Below, one piece after another: positions 48,004 to 59,708 of a stretch of 64,000 nt of DNA. The position numbers were made by a program, and so were the translations under genes. Positions within the stretch are counted from its first letter, which is position 1. Each line of letters opens with the position of its first letter. Under the pieces are notes generated by a model, which ran no database searches, was not told the DNA's origin, and saw nothing but the letters and a program-made list of their open reading frames with translations. The stretch is from Spodoptera frugiperda (lineage: Eukaryota > Arthropoda > Insecta > Lepidoptera > Noctuidae). The stretch spans positions 6,853,649 to 6,917,648 of the forward strand of contig NC_064237.1 of the NCBI RefSeq assembly GCF_023101765.2. The letters are read 5' to 3'.

Positions 48004-48888
48004 CATATATTATATCCTGAGGTAGTGCAACAGTGACTGTCAGCCTTGTAACTGTATTTAATAAATACTTATAATGTAGCTAGCAGGATCACAAATTGAG
48101 ATATGTACAATTTAACTTCCAATCATTATTTAATGTTATTTTTTCTAATATTCTATTGATCTTTATTATGGATCGAGAGAGACTTGACCTCACGATGCAG
48201 GAAATCCTAGACTAGAATACATATCTTATAGTATGTTATAAGTACAATGTGTACCTAAATTTGTATGTATTTTTTGCGCAATGAATAAATTTTGATAGGT
48301 AAAACAAAACGTCTGAACAACTATCCTAATGTATTTAAATTAGTACCTATTCATGATTTTATTACAGTTGTTAGGTATTGTCAGACATTCCCATGACCTC
48401 TGTGTATAAATGGCGTATAAATAATGGCGTACTTCCATTCTACAAAGATTTGCAGATTTGTAATCAGCACCAGCAATTATACGTATATTTTGTTATGTCA
48501 TAATCAGCACGCTTCATCTATGATTATGAAATTAGTTAACAGAGCATTGGTATATTATGTCTATCAATAAAGGATTATTGGTATATTATGTCTATTGTCT
48601 ATCACAATTAAATCCACGTCTGCAAGATTAGTTTTCCTTAGCAATAGATTACGTACTGAAACACACTCTAGTATTACGTAAGTTGCAGTAGACTTCACTC
48701 CCAGTTACACATATTTATGCAAATCACAGCAAATGACACAATATTACCTGAAAGAACACGGAAGACTAATAAATAAAAATGTCTTATTTTGCCATTATTT
48801 TTAGTCCAAAGTATTATTATTATTATGACTAAGAAGATTCTTTTACCTACTGGCTATTATTACGTTACTTATAAAAATATTTACTTAT

Positions 48889-49135
48889 ATGAAAAGCCTA
48901 GCCAACTGTGCAATTTGCACGAAACTTTCTGCCTCGCACAGTAAAACTGGAATGAGCTGTCATCGGCGGAAATTCCGAACCGATGCGACCTTCAAACTTT
49001 TAAGAAAAGAGCGTATTCCTTTTTATATGGCTGGCAACGCACCTGTTACTCCTCTCGTTTTGCAGGTGTCCATGGGCGGCACCCATCGCTTACCATCAGG
49101 TCTACTAGTTTTATACCCTTTATTCAATAAAATAA
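48889..49135 (+). mobile_element. Non-LTR retrotransposon 3' end or SINE sharing its tail
   Basis: It contains GCGGAAATTCCGAACCGATG, CTTTTAAGAAAAGAGCG, GGCAACGCACCTGTTACTCC, GGTGTCCATGGGCGGC and CGCTTACCATCAGGTCTACT, then an AATAAAATAAAAATAA tail. In several lepidopteran elements the first part is the end of a reverse-transcriptase ORF. The same CCATGGGCGG block occurs at 32018-32311. Confidence 0.65.
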
Positions 49136-49437
49136 AAATAAACGTAAATAATTTTATACTATATAACTTAAGCTAACATTTAGGTAATCACAGTACATTA
49201 ATACCACGTCTTTATACAGGGATTAACTTGTACAAAACCGGGTCATAAATATGTATAATTCATTTTGATTATTTTTTAATAAAATCCTTTGGGATTTGCT
49301 AGCGATTATGGATACTAACAAAAGAATTGCGGCCATTGCTCCTAGAATAACAATTTCCTTGCAGTCCATTGAAATGTTAGAATAGGGTAGATGACTCATT
49401 TTTATTTAAATGTCAGTCTTGTATATTATTTTAAAAT

Positions 49438-49706
49438 ATTAGACACGTGTCTTTTATTTTATTACGGAAACAAATACTTTCAATGATATATCGATTTGAA
49501 ATATCGCGTCGTCGACGTCATTTCTAGGTAAATTTTATGCGAAGGAATGACAATTGCTTCCACTTCTAAACTTTGATAAGTTTTATTGTTTGTTATCTTA
49601 TATGGCTAAATAAAAAAAAATACGTGTCTAATAATTTCTTCATTACCTAACTGACGGATTAAATAGATTTTTAATTTTCATACCTCGTCAACATCCCTAT
49701 TTGACG
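49438..49706 (+). repeat. Dispersed repeat family B, copy 1, with inverted ATTAGACACGT ends
   Basis: ATTAGACACGT at 49438 is mirrored by ACGTGTCTAAT ending at 49632. The sequence from about 49470 to 49706 recurs, diverged, at 57988-58213. Homology continues past the right inverted repeat, so the repeated unit is larger than the 195-bp inverted-repeat core. Confidence 0.65.
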
Positions 49707-49812
49707 TAGTTAATTTTAATTTTGGGTCATATACCTATGGGGTTTCAATAGAAGCCGAACCTCAAGTTTGTGGGGTCGCTATCCGTATTTTTAACAACAG
49801 CTTTATTAATTG

Positions 49813-50180
49813 ACTAGCTTTTGCCCGCGACTTCGTCCGCGTGGTTGGTGGTCAAAATCAAAACGCCTTCTACCCTTTTTATTCGCTATAAAAAGTAGCC
49901 TATGTTCTTTTGTTCCCCATTAAGTATCTAAATACAAAGTTTTACTGTTACAGCTTTAAAAATGGCGAATTTCCATATGACCTTTCATCCCCTATTTTTA
50001 CCCACTCTCCCCTATATTTTGTAATAAAAAGTAGCCTATGTTCTTTCGTTTCCCATTAAGTGTCTAAATACAAAGTTTCACCATACTCATAGATCTAAAC
50101 ACCCCTCTCCCGCACGCGCACCCCTGGCTTTGGTGACGTCCACTTCGCAACGGGCCGTGCAGCAGATATCGTAATATTTT
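49813..50180 (+). mobile_element. Non-LTR/SINE-type element, 5' and middle part
   Basis: GACTAGCTTTTGCCCGCGAC opens the element, followed by AAAAAGTAGCCTATGTTCTT twice (near 49890 and 50025). This is the common lepidopteran repeat whose tail is seen at 26941-27140. The internal module is duplicated. Confidence 0.7.
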
Positions 50181-50509
50181 AATTTCACCACAACTTCAAA
50201 ACCAAACGTCCAATTTTAATCATTCAAAGACCAAATATTATCAACATAAACTGTACTTATTGATGAAATAATTTATTTTGATAAGGATTAATAGCGTAAG
50301 TAAAATAAACGCGTTTAAATGTAGTCCAAAAAAAATCAAGATTTTTAAATAAAAATGTGGTTGTTGTGCCTCACTCGACATAGATAGGTATAGTGTGTCG
50401 CGGACTTTTTTGTAGATATTTATAAGATCTACAATTAATTATAACATTTTATGGTTCTATCTTTTGTAGTTTAGGCAGCGTACGCAAAATAAGTAACTTC
50501 TTTAGTTGA

Positions 50510-50836
50510 TTTTTTTCAGTTTGTGTCCGAAAAATCCAAATATCTTACGGAACCCTATTTTTTTCCAAAATAAAATATAGCCCATGTTACTCGTGGATAA
50601 TGTAGCTTTCGAATGGTGAAAGAATTTTTAAAATCGGTCCAGTAGTTTTTGAGCCTATTCGTTACAACCAAACAAACAAACAAACAAACAAACAAACAAA
50701 GTTTTCCTCTTTATAATATTAGTGTAGATGTAGAAAATCGGTCCAGTAGTTTTTGAGCCTATTCGTTACAACCAAACAAACAAACAAACAAACAAACAAA
50801 CAAAGTTTTCCTCTTTATAATATTAGTGTAGATAGG
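50510..50836 (+). mobile_element. Non-LTR/SINE-type tail with the last 104 bp tandemly duplicated
   Basis: AAATCGGTCCAGTAGTTTTT, then (CAAA)n, then TTTATAATATTAGTGTAGAT, occurs at 50631-50734 and again at 50735-50836. The copies are virtually identical, which indicates a recent slippage or unequal exchange. Confidence 0.85.
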
Positions 50837-51420
50837 GAAAATCAACTCTATTTACAAGTACATAAAGTTATGGACCAAGCAGAGATATGGACAAATATCG
50901 AAGAACAAAATAGAGTGCATGATGAAAATTACAATGTAAAATATGTAAAACAAATTGTGCACGTTGTGCACACGTGTCTTGGAAACCGGACATAAGAACC
51001 AGTAAAAAGGGTAATAAAGCTATGCAAAAACTCTTAATCATTATAAAAATAAATTGAAAAGGTACCTTTACACCTGTAGGTACCTGTTAACAGCCATGGC
51101 TTCTAGGATTTACTAAAGTGACTTGACTTATTTGACTCAAGGTCCTAATAAGGTAGAGGGCGACCCTTAAATAGGGCAGAGGGCGTATACAGAGGTTCTC
51201 CGTCTCGATCGTTTATGAGCTTCCCGCTTCACCTCGCTCCACGTCATGTCGATGCTCGTCGCTAAAATGCATTATTTAAAATTATAACACAAGTTTATCG
51301 ACTTACTTCTTTTAATTAGATTCATTGCATCAAATTATTTCTAACCTAGCACTGCGGGTCTCTGAAACGTGTTTAGACATATTAATACATTGTAAGAGGA
51401 AAGCATTTGTTTTGCGAACT

Positions 51421-51516
51421 GCCGGTTTTAGTCAGTAAGAGTCTGCAGAAGAAGACACTTCCTCTCGCCTCGCCCAAGGCGGGAGAATTCATTGGATGAT
51501 TCCCCCCCTAAAAAAG
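51421..51516 (-). mobile_element. Dispersed repeat family C, minus orientation
   Basis: CCTCGCCCAAGGCGGGAG, CATTGGATGATTC and GTCAGTAAGAGTCTG are the reverse complement of the block at 57476-57640. Confidence 0.7.
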
Positions 51517-51580
51517 TATTTGTTTGACACTAGTTGTATTTACTACGTATAACATTTAGCACTAAACTATAACCTATGTA

Positions 51581-51628
51581 AATTGTGTAGCCCTTGAGCT
51601 AAATCCTAAAAGCTTGGGCTACACAATT
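51581..51628. repeat. Perfect 13-bp inverted repeat
   Basis: AATTGTGTAGCCC and GGGCTACACAATT are separated by 22 bases. It may be the remains of a tiny element or a local hairpin. Confidence 0.8.
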
Positions 51629-52154
51629 TCAGAACAAATTAGTCTAGTCAGCAGTCTTAATTAGCTTAAACTGTTTTAATCTAAGCTAGTAATAAACTAA
51701 CTCTCGTAGGGTGGACTCGTTCAATCTAGGACAATGCAAATGTGCACTAGATAGCTTATCCTGAGCCTTGGATTTTAAGGTGATGAGCTAGTCGATGTAG
51801 ATGAAATTTTCGCCTAGTCTAGAGGATGCTTTAAACTAGGCGATAATGTCATTTTAAAACAATTTTCTTATTAAAACACTGGGTTACCTACATAACTTTG
51901 GGTCAAGTTATAATAGTTCGATACCTAAAAAGTTTCTCAGCATTTACTAGTCTGTTTTACTATTTTATTTAAGGATGTTAATGAAAGATTTATATATTTA
52001 TAAATTCATCAATTATGTTAGGATAGAAGTATAAATTACTAATTTAAAACAATACTTTTTGCGCCAAAAGTACCTCATATCATATCCTCAGACGATCCTT
52101 TGACATTTAACTACATAGGTAATCACCTCATAAAATATTGATTACATATAGGGC

Positions 52155-53164
52155 AAGTGACCCGGTTGTGGCCATCGACCCCTTTGTGGCCATTTGGGCC
52201 TTCAAATATTTATAACTAAGGCATGGACAAATAAATTACTCTGTGATGTACAGTATTTAAAATATTGAATATTTTAGACACTGATACCGTTGGCAGCTTT
52301 GATGTGTCAAACTTCACTTCGATGCAACAAGTCATTCTTTTTAGTTGAGGGTGAAATTGTTAAGATCTTAACAAAAAGGCTAAGGCGAGCGGGTGAGGAT
52401 TTGGTTTTTATTTTTTAAATCTTTGCTTATTGTTTGAATGTTTATGTTAATACTACATGAAGAATATATTGTCTAAGTGGAACTAAAGTTATTTTGTTGC
52501 CATATGTTTCTGAAGTGAGGTTTTTAGAAGGTTGTCTCCATTAGTGGCCTAATGGAGACAAAATTATGAATTTCTCCATCTTTGGCCACATGGCTGGCCA
52601 AAACTTTTGTACATAGTTGCCCCACTTCTAGTCATTTATCGTAATTTATTTATTATTTTTCCTTGGCTTTACATATCAACAAATACATATTTTTCATTTT
52701 CAGAGATGCAATAAATTGCCTTCACACAAAGGGGAGGTCAGTTTACTTTGCAGCTTTTACCAACGTCATATAAATGTTGATCTCTTTATTTGTAAGTTAA
52801 ATTCAAGTGAAGTAATAATATTTCATATTTTCCAAACTAAATGAAAACCATTGTTTCTAAAATGTCAAATTTAATTAATAAATTTTGATTACTTTTATTG
52901 TATTTTTTGATGGCCAGAACTGGCACACGACCGTGGCCAGAAATGGCACGAATCTGGCCAAAAATGGCACAAACACCCTTTTTTTTTTCTTTTTTATAGA
53001 GTTATTTTTCTATTGGACATTCTTTAAAAAAAGGGTTTTCTTAGGCAAGGTTAATACATGTTAAATGACTTTTTACAAGAAATATGTTCGTGATAACAAA
53101 AACTATAAGTTAAGAAAGCCTCAAAGTCGACAAAATTCTTAAAGTGGCCACAACCGGGTCACTT
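52155..53164. mobile_element. 1.0-kb non-autonomous DNA transposon with 20-bp perfect terminal inverted repeats
   Basis: AAGTGACCCGGTTGTGGCCA at the left is matched by its exact complement TGGCCACAACCGGGTCACTT at the right. The interior has no long frame. It does contain repeated TGGCCA boxes, including a mini-array near 52910-52975 (CTGGCACACGACCGTGGCCA and AATGGCACGAATCTGGCC). Target-site duplication is not obvious. Confidence 0.88.
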
Positions 53165-53272
53165 ACGATATAATTTAATTAAAAATAAATTGCATTTTAC
53201 TTTAGTAGTGGGCAACAAAATTATATTTTTGAATAAATAAAAATACACCTATATGTGAACTTAATTTGAAAT

Positions 53273-54055
53273 TATACCCTGTGCGCTATAACAAGGTGCG
53301 GCTGACAGATGCCAGTATGACGTTGACGTCTCTCTTTAGGGATGGACATTAGAAAAATCTTTTTTTATCGCTATCGATACTCGCAGCATACATTTAATTC
53401 TCTTGAATTTTTTTATTAAATGTGTGTGTTATTTAGTTGTGCAGTCTAACTACGTGTATATACTTGTCAAAATAAATATTTTATGACCGAGCCCTGAGGT
53501 GTTTCAGAGTTACAGTTTTACAGAACCGTGAAGAAAACAAGGATATATTAGTTTGTATATGTTAGATTAAGTACCACCACGCATTATCAATGGCGCCGGA
53601 AATGTCTAGAAAAATGCCTACTACATATTTCTGCTCAGATAATGTCACTGTGGTTTGGGCAGAGAGAGCCGCGTCTACAGTGGATTTACCCACATAATTA
53701 AAGGTTTTTTAAGAATGATAATTGAACGACCCACGATTTTCGTTTTTTATTCTAAAAAAACATCGACTCCCTATCCATCGTAGCAGTACATCCCATCACT
53801 AAACACGACTATGGCTTTACGTTATACGCATAACACTTTACTTTATTTTTCATTTCATTAGATTTTAATTGAATACTAGAACATTCCGGTTGGTTTTAAT
53901 TTAATTAACTACGCATCCGAATGATTTAACATAATACGAATGTGATACAGCTAAAATATTAAGGCATAATTTTTAAATCGCAGCAACTTTCAAAAGTGAT
54001 ACGAAACGTTACTGAATCTGTCAGCCGCACCTTGTTAGAGCGCATAAGGTATAAC
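53273..54055. mobile_element. 0.78-kb non-autonomous DNA transposon with long terminal inverted repeats
   Basis: GTGCGCTATAACAAGGTGCG continuing to GCTGACAGAT (53281-53310) is mirrored by ATCTGTCAGCCGCACC continuing to TTGTTAGAGCGCATA (54016-54046). The match extends imperfectly outward to TATACC/GGTATA. It has no transposase frame. Confidence 0.88.
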
Positions 54056-54649
54056 ACAATTAAGTGATCCAAGCAAAACTTTAACAGTGAAGGTTACACA
54101 AGTTTTTTTTGCCAAAATTGTCTAGTCACTGTTGTACTGTATGTTATTGGGTATCTTGGGTAGTATTTTGACAATTACGCTTAATTATATGATAGCAATC
54201 AGTGATCTGGAGTCTAGACTCGCGTATCAGCAATACTTTATTTATAATTTCTACTAATGATTGAATTTACCCACGTTATTACATGATACCGGCGGGTATG
54301 TCTGTTACATTACACAGGCTGTTGTTTTTATGATTGTTGTTGTTATTAGCCTCAATAATCATCATCATATTATTGAAATTACATGGTAGGACTGAGATAT
54401 CAGAATCGATTAATATATAATTGAAATTCATTTTGAGAGGTATTTTTCATTGACTTCTACTAAAGCATGTTACATTATGCAATGACTCTTAATAATTGGA
54501 GGAGTAAAAAATATAGATAATCGATTATTTCAAACGTTATCCCTAAAACCTATGTTTTTACTAGAATATCCCGTAAACACATATTTTTGTTCAGACCCAA
54601 ATAGATATAATTTACACAACAAATAACGTTACATAATGAAGCAAGTGTG

Positions 54650-54770
54650 AAAGATACTCCGACATCTGACGCTTAAGTCTTTGACTGCCAATAGAAAACT
54701 GTTGAAGGCAAATCCTCCGCTAACGTCGGTCACCGGTGACCACCATGGCGTTCAATGTGTTAAAAATTCG
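54650..54770 (+). repeat. Probable interspersed repeat containing CGGTCACCGGTGACC
   Basis: TTTGACTGCCAATAGAAAAC, GGCAAATCCTCCGCTAACGT, the palindrome GGTCACCGGTGACC and GGCGTTCAATGTGTTAA form a GC-richer block that I associate with a common lepidopteran repeat. There is only one copy in this window, so this rests on recall. Confidence 0.4.
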
Positions 54771-55229
54771 TAAAATGTAGAAGATCCTTAACATCAATTC
54801 GCAATAAACGTTTTAGAACATCCTATAAAGCTGATAGGTCAGCTAATCCGAAAACATTCACAAACGATCGCGGCGGCTTTAAATAAATTTACGTAAACGT
54901 CTAGACATCAAGTTAAGAGATAAATATATTTTTGCTGTTACAAGGTTGTCCATGCAATTGATAATTATCTATAAATATGACTACATTAGGTACCTATGCA
55001 TTCCTTATTTACCTACGTTTCCAAGGGAATAGCAGTTTTATTCTGAACTTAAAGAAATACAAAACTATAGAACAAGCTTTCACCATCTGTACCTGAAGAG
55101 ATTGGTGCGAGCCAGCAAGTTGGGTGCCGCTTTAAGTAGCTAAATATTTATCAGCAACTAAATCACAAGCATGCATTTTTCCTGTTTTATGTGTGTAGCG
55201 TAGGTTCTAAAGGTATTTTAGATATTTAT

Positions 55230-55500
55230 GGGAGACAAACGTCTCCTTAGGGATGTACCGAAATAGGCGTTGCTCCATAGGGGCTCCGGAGCAAATCTTA
55301 TTATAGGACTCGGTGCCCCTTATGGGTGCTGAAGGTGGCCACAGCGGTGGTTTTTGTGAGGTAAAAATCCCACACCCCTAGTCTTTCTCCCCAAAGAGCC
55401 AGGTGCCTTTTGAAGGTTTACCGTGGAATCTAAAAAATGGTCCTAAAGGTAGTGTGCATTTTAGATTTCTGCCTGACACGATCCCTCTAAACGTTACTTT
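55230..55500 (+). other. GC-richer block of unknown origin
   Basis: A stretch around GGGGCTCCGGAGC and GGTGGCCACAGCGGTGG stands out from its AT-rich surroundings. It has no long frame and no terminal repeat that I can see. It is possibly a retroelement fragment. Confidence 0.3.
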
Positions 55501-57475
55501 TAAACCTAATTTTATTTAAGTGCTTTAAACATACCAAGCATCGTGTATTTAATTCATACAAACGTTCTACTTGCAGACCATATAGTTATTTAAAAGTATT
55601 GAACCTTCGGAATTGAACTGACAATACACAGCATGACAGCCAACCTTCCAACCGAAGTTCCATAATTACGATAACATAAATATTTAAATGACGATTGATA
55701 TCAGAGACGGCGTTGTGTCATCGTGTGCGTGTTAACTACGTACCTAATCTAAATCTTTTGTTTATCGTGATTATTCCAACTATGAACATTTTTCGTGTGA
55801 CCGTAGCCAATGGCTACTCGCTTTATCAGTGATTAACAGAGGTGACATACGATCTGATATGGTTTTTTTCTAAACAAGTAACGAAGTTCTCTAAAAGCAC
55901 ACGTTACAAACAAACAAACAAACAAACATGTAGATAAAGCCTCCACATGTCCTCTTTTATGACTATTGACTATAACAATGTAAAATGACGTCACGACTGT
56001 TATTTCCCGAAAAAATAATCAAAGATAACGTAGCCGGTTATTAAATTGGTTAAAATAGTTGCACTCTAAATGCAAGTTGATAAAGTAGATTCTTCCATTA
56101 TCAAGAATTTCGAAAATCTAGGCAATAATGGTAGATTAGATAGTTCCTTACAAGTTACAACAATGGCATCCATTCCAAAAACGCGGTAATCTCTATACTT
56201 TTGGTTGGTTTTACAAAAAAAGATAAATATAATTGTATGTTAATGCATTTACAACCCAACGCAATAGGCTTTTGCAATAAAATTAAACTGGTAATAAACA
56301 TTGTATTAATAGAATTTAACATGTATTAATTGAATTTAACAAGTATTAATTGAATTAAAACTTTAAATAATTGAATTTTTGATTTTTTGATATTATATTC
56401 AGGGATACTGAATGTTCGAATTTCGAATTACGTATTATATTAAACTGAAACGTGGTTCAGCTTTAGGCGTAGGTAGGTATGGGTAAGTACCTAGTATTGG
56501 GCGTATTTTTATGTTAGTAATAATTCATGTGCCTAATAGTTGCATGTGCCTAATTCATGTCAAGCCCTGTAAATGTACTGTACCTAACTTCACTTGATAT
56601 AGGTGAGCTTTTGTCAGAAGTACTGAAATTGTAAACTCCAAATTAACTAGCTACCTATTTTAACTAGACTTTAATTGACCAGGGTTCTTTCTACAGAAAT
56701 CTGTAGTTAAATGTCTATGACGCAAATTCAGCTTTGAGAATAAAATAGAACCCATGATATAAACGGCAATATAACCGCCAATTCATTATCTGTGTTAAAT
56801 TATAAAGATTTTTGAAAATCCTATATCCAAAATGTCAAAATTTTCCCAAATCGAGACCCGAATCAGAACCTCTTTGCTGCGCAATTATCCGGATAACCGT
56901 AAAATCCATGTGTTGGAAACTTTATACACACGTTATTATCTTAATAGGCATAAATGTACATAACATAGGTAGTTCATATACGTATCATAAAGTTAAGCAA
57001 TTATCAAATAGTTATACTGCTTACTACATGCCCCTATCTAATACATCAGGTAGCGAACCACTGTAAACACCATATCACTCTAATATCTAACAGTATTTTA
57101 TCTAAGATCATTATCAAGTATGGTTTTTTTACTACTGTATAACTAGCGCCAGTGAAGTGATAATTATCAATTTATTATTTCAATGCTAGACATAGAAGAA
57201 GTTGCTATGCTAACTACACATATTAAAGGTTCTTCTAAACGGGCGATACGTGGTTGCAACTTGCAATATAGTGGCCGGCAACATTGCAAACGGTACCAAC
57301 CAGATTATACAATATAAGCAGTTTAATATCGAAATTGACCAATAAGGCTGCACAATGAATTGCTGAATGTTGAATACATTGGTCACCACCCCTGCTCTTC
57401 CCCGGGCATCAAGAGAACCGACTATACTTTTAAAAAGAGACTGGGATCTCGTGGTCAGCCTGAAGTATTTTTTTT

Positions 57476-57640
57476 TTTTTTTTGAGGGGTGAAAATCATC
57501 CAATGTTCTCCCGCCCTGGGCGAGGCCAGAGGGAGTGTCAGACTATTACTGACTAAAAACCACCCCGTTCCTATTCCTGCTTGTCGAGCCGGAGCTCGGA
57601 TAAACCCGCTAGGTAGTCCGCAGCTCCGGAGATTATGTCC
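57476..57640 (+). mobile_element. Dispersed repeat family C, plus orientation
   Basis: After a T-run come AATCATCCAATGTTCTCCCG, CCTGGGCGAGGCC, AACCACCCCGTTCCTATTCC and CCCGCTAGGTAGTCCGCAGC. The first half matches 51421-51516 in reverse orientation. It is typical of a widespread lepidopteran SINE-like repeat. Confidence 0.7.
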
Positions 57641-57987
57641 AATAGCTGAAAGGTTAATGATAGTACAGTCGTACATATAGAAAAAAAACTATTGCCCGGT
57701 TAGAAACACTTTAATGTCGGTATAGTAAGTTATGTAAATCATCACAAGAGTCGCGACCGCCGGTATAATTGTAGTATTTTCCACAATTTACCTGCTGCGC
57801 AAGGAAATGTCAGCCGGAAGGACCTTCGCATCATCTTTATATACCGAGTTCACGTTACATATGTATTTGTTACTATATTTGGGTGCTAATAATTACGAGT
57901 AAGATCAAAACACGGTTGTATCTTTAAGATGTGTTAGTAAAATACTTGATAAAATATGTAATATCCTATAATAATCAAATACAAAAT

Positions 57988-58213
57988 GAAAAATACTTTC
58001 GACGATACATTGATTTGAAATATCATGTAAAGTCCCGATCTGCATTTTATAGGGAACGATGACGCAGCGACCTCCCATTCCTAAACTTCGTTTATCTTAG
58101 TTAACCTTTTATGAGAAAATAAAAAATACGTGTCTAATATTTTTTCATAATCTAACTAACGGACTAATTCGATTTTTAATTTTCAAACCCTGTCAAGTAC
58201 CCTATTGTTGACT
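57988..58213 (+). repeat. Dispersed repeat family B, copy 2
   Basis: This is a diverged copy of 49470-49706: ATTGATTTGAAATATC, AAAAATACGTGTCTAAT and CGATTTTTAATTTTCA are shared in order. Confidence 0.65.
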
Positions 58214-59569
58214 TACAAAATGCTATTTATATTTCAAAGAATATATAGGTAAATATTACTCACAAAGTAACGTTAAAAACATCTACAAACATGTACCTAG
58301 TACTTACCACCATCATCTGATGCACGATTTATGTATACACAATGCATAAATGTGTATACTACATGACATATATAACACACAAACTAGGTACCATTTCAAC
58401 ACATTGTCTGTCTCTATACAATATTGTTCTTCTCCACGATGCACTGTCATTTTCAAAGGCACGCCATAGTAAAGCGATTTCAAATGAAACGATGACATTT
58501 AGAGTTCAAGACTACCTTCTTAAATATAAGAACTACAGGTATTTCAGTTTTTAATAAAAACATAACCCTCCTTCTGGCGCAGTCGGGTAAAAAGTTACTA
58601 AATGAGAAGTAATATTTCTTTGAAGTGAACAAACATAATTGCAGTAGGTACCTATTTATTATCCAATAGAATACAGTTGTTCTGTTGGAATTTTACAGAA
58701 CACCCATAGCCTTACGTGTTTTGAGGTGTGGGGATGAAAACAGCTTACTAAAGGTAAATTTTATTAGTAAAAATACCACTATAGCTTTTTCTGGTTTACA
58801 TTTTTTTTTTAAATTGAAGTACTAAGTTAAAGTGCAAGTCCTTCCAAAAATGTACATAAGTACCTAGTCTTCCTCAATGAATTAAGAAGTCTGAAAAGGT
58901 TAAGATAACGCAAATAAAGCTTTCAAGTCCCTATACGAACGTTCGTGACACGAATTTAAAGTACTTGCCTAACACGAGATTTGCGATTTGACGATTTGTC
59001 AGCCTTTAGTGGGTCAGTGTCAGGTAATCCGTCCATATATTTATTTAAATTTATATACTAGAGATGAGTCGAGATCATAAATTATAAGAATTGCATAAAA
59101 CACCAAATATAAATTATAGAAATCGACATAAATTACATTTTAACTAATATAGAGTGGATTATTAAGCCACAAACTTAAATGACTGTTATTAATAATGTAA
59201 CAACCAATTTAGTACCAAAATTTTGTGACCTTAAAAAATATGAATGGGCACATAATCACATCCAAAATGCATAAGTTAATAGACATAGAAAGGTTGGCCT
59301 TAAAGTTATGCACGGCTCAAGTTATTTCAAGGTAAAAATCTAAAACAAATCGGACGTTCAACTAACTAAGTTGGATCAGTTAGCAAGGTTGCGTCGGGGT
59401 AACTGGTGCAGTCCATTTGACGAGTTTTCGAAAATTTTGAATATCTATAAACATTTACATGTCATACATGTGTCCGTTTTTTTAATTAGGTATAGAGATT
59501 ACAGAAAAAAATCTGTCATCGAGGACAGGCGACGCTTGATACGTATTTCTATATAAAAATGGCGAATAG

Positions 59570-59708
59570 CGAATGAAAATGTCACTACGTCTCACTCGTG
59601 AGCGGCAGGTGTGCGTTGCCTAGCCGGCTACTAAACTAGTCCACTGCCTGTCTCATTACCGATCAGCTGATTGTATCGTAAACAAATCAAGTGAAAACTG
59701 TGAAAATG
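59570..59708 (+). promoter_or_regulatory. Possible promoter and 5' exon ending in ATG before a splice donor
   Basis: A short, less AT-rich block ends GTGAAAATG followed directly by GTGAGAAG, a good splice donor. An exon whose last codon is the start codon is common in insects. No following exon was found before the window end, so the gene is unknown and the call is speculative. Confidence 0.25.

Noticed and set aside
48010..48040. TGAGGTAGTGCAACAGTG, similar to the start of let-7
   Set aside because: Only the first nine bases match, the rest differs, and no stem-forming partner is nearby.
50753..50995. An 80-codon plus-strand frame beginning in a (CAAA)n tail
   Set aside because: Its first part is translated retroelement tail and the rest has no recognisable product.
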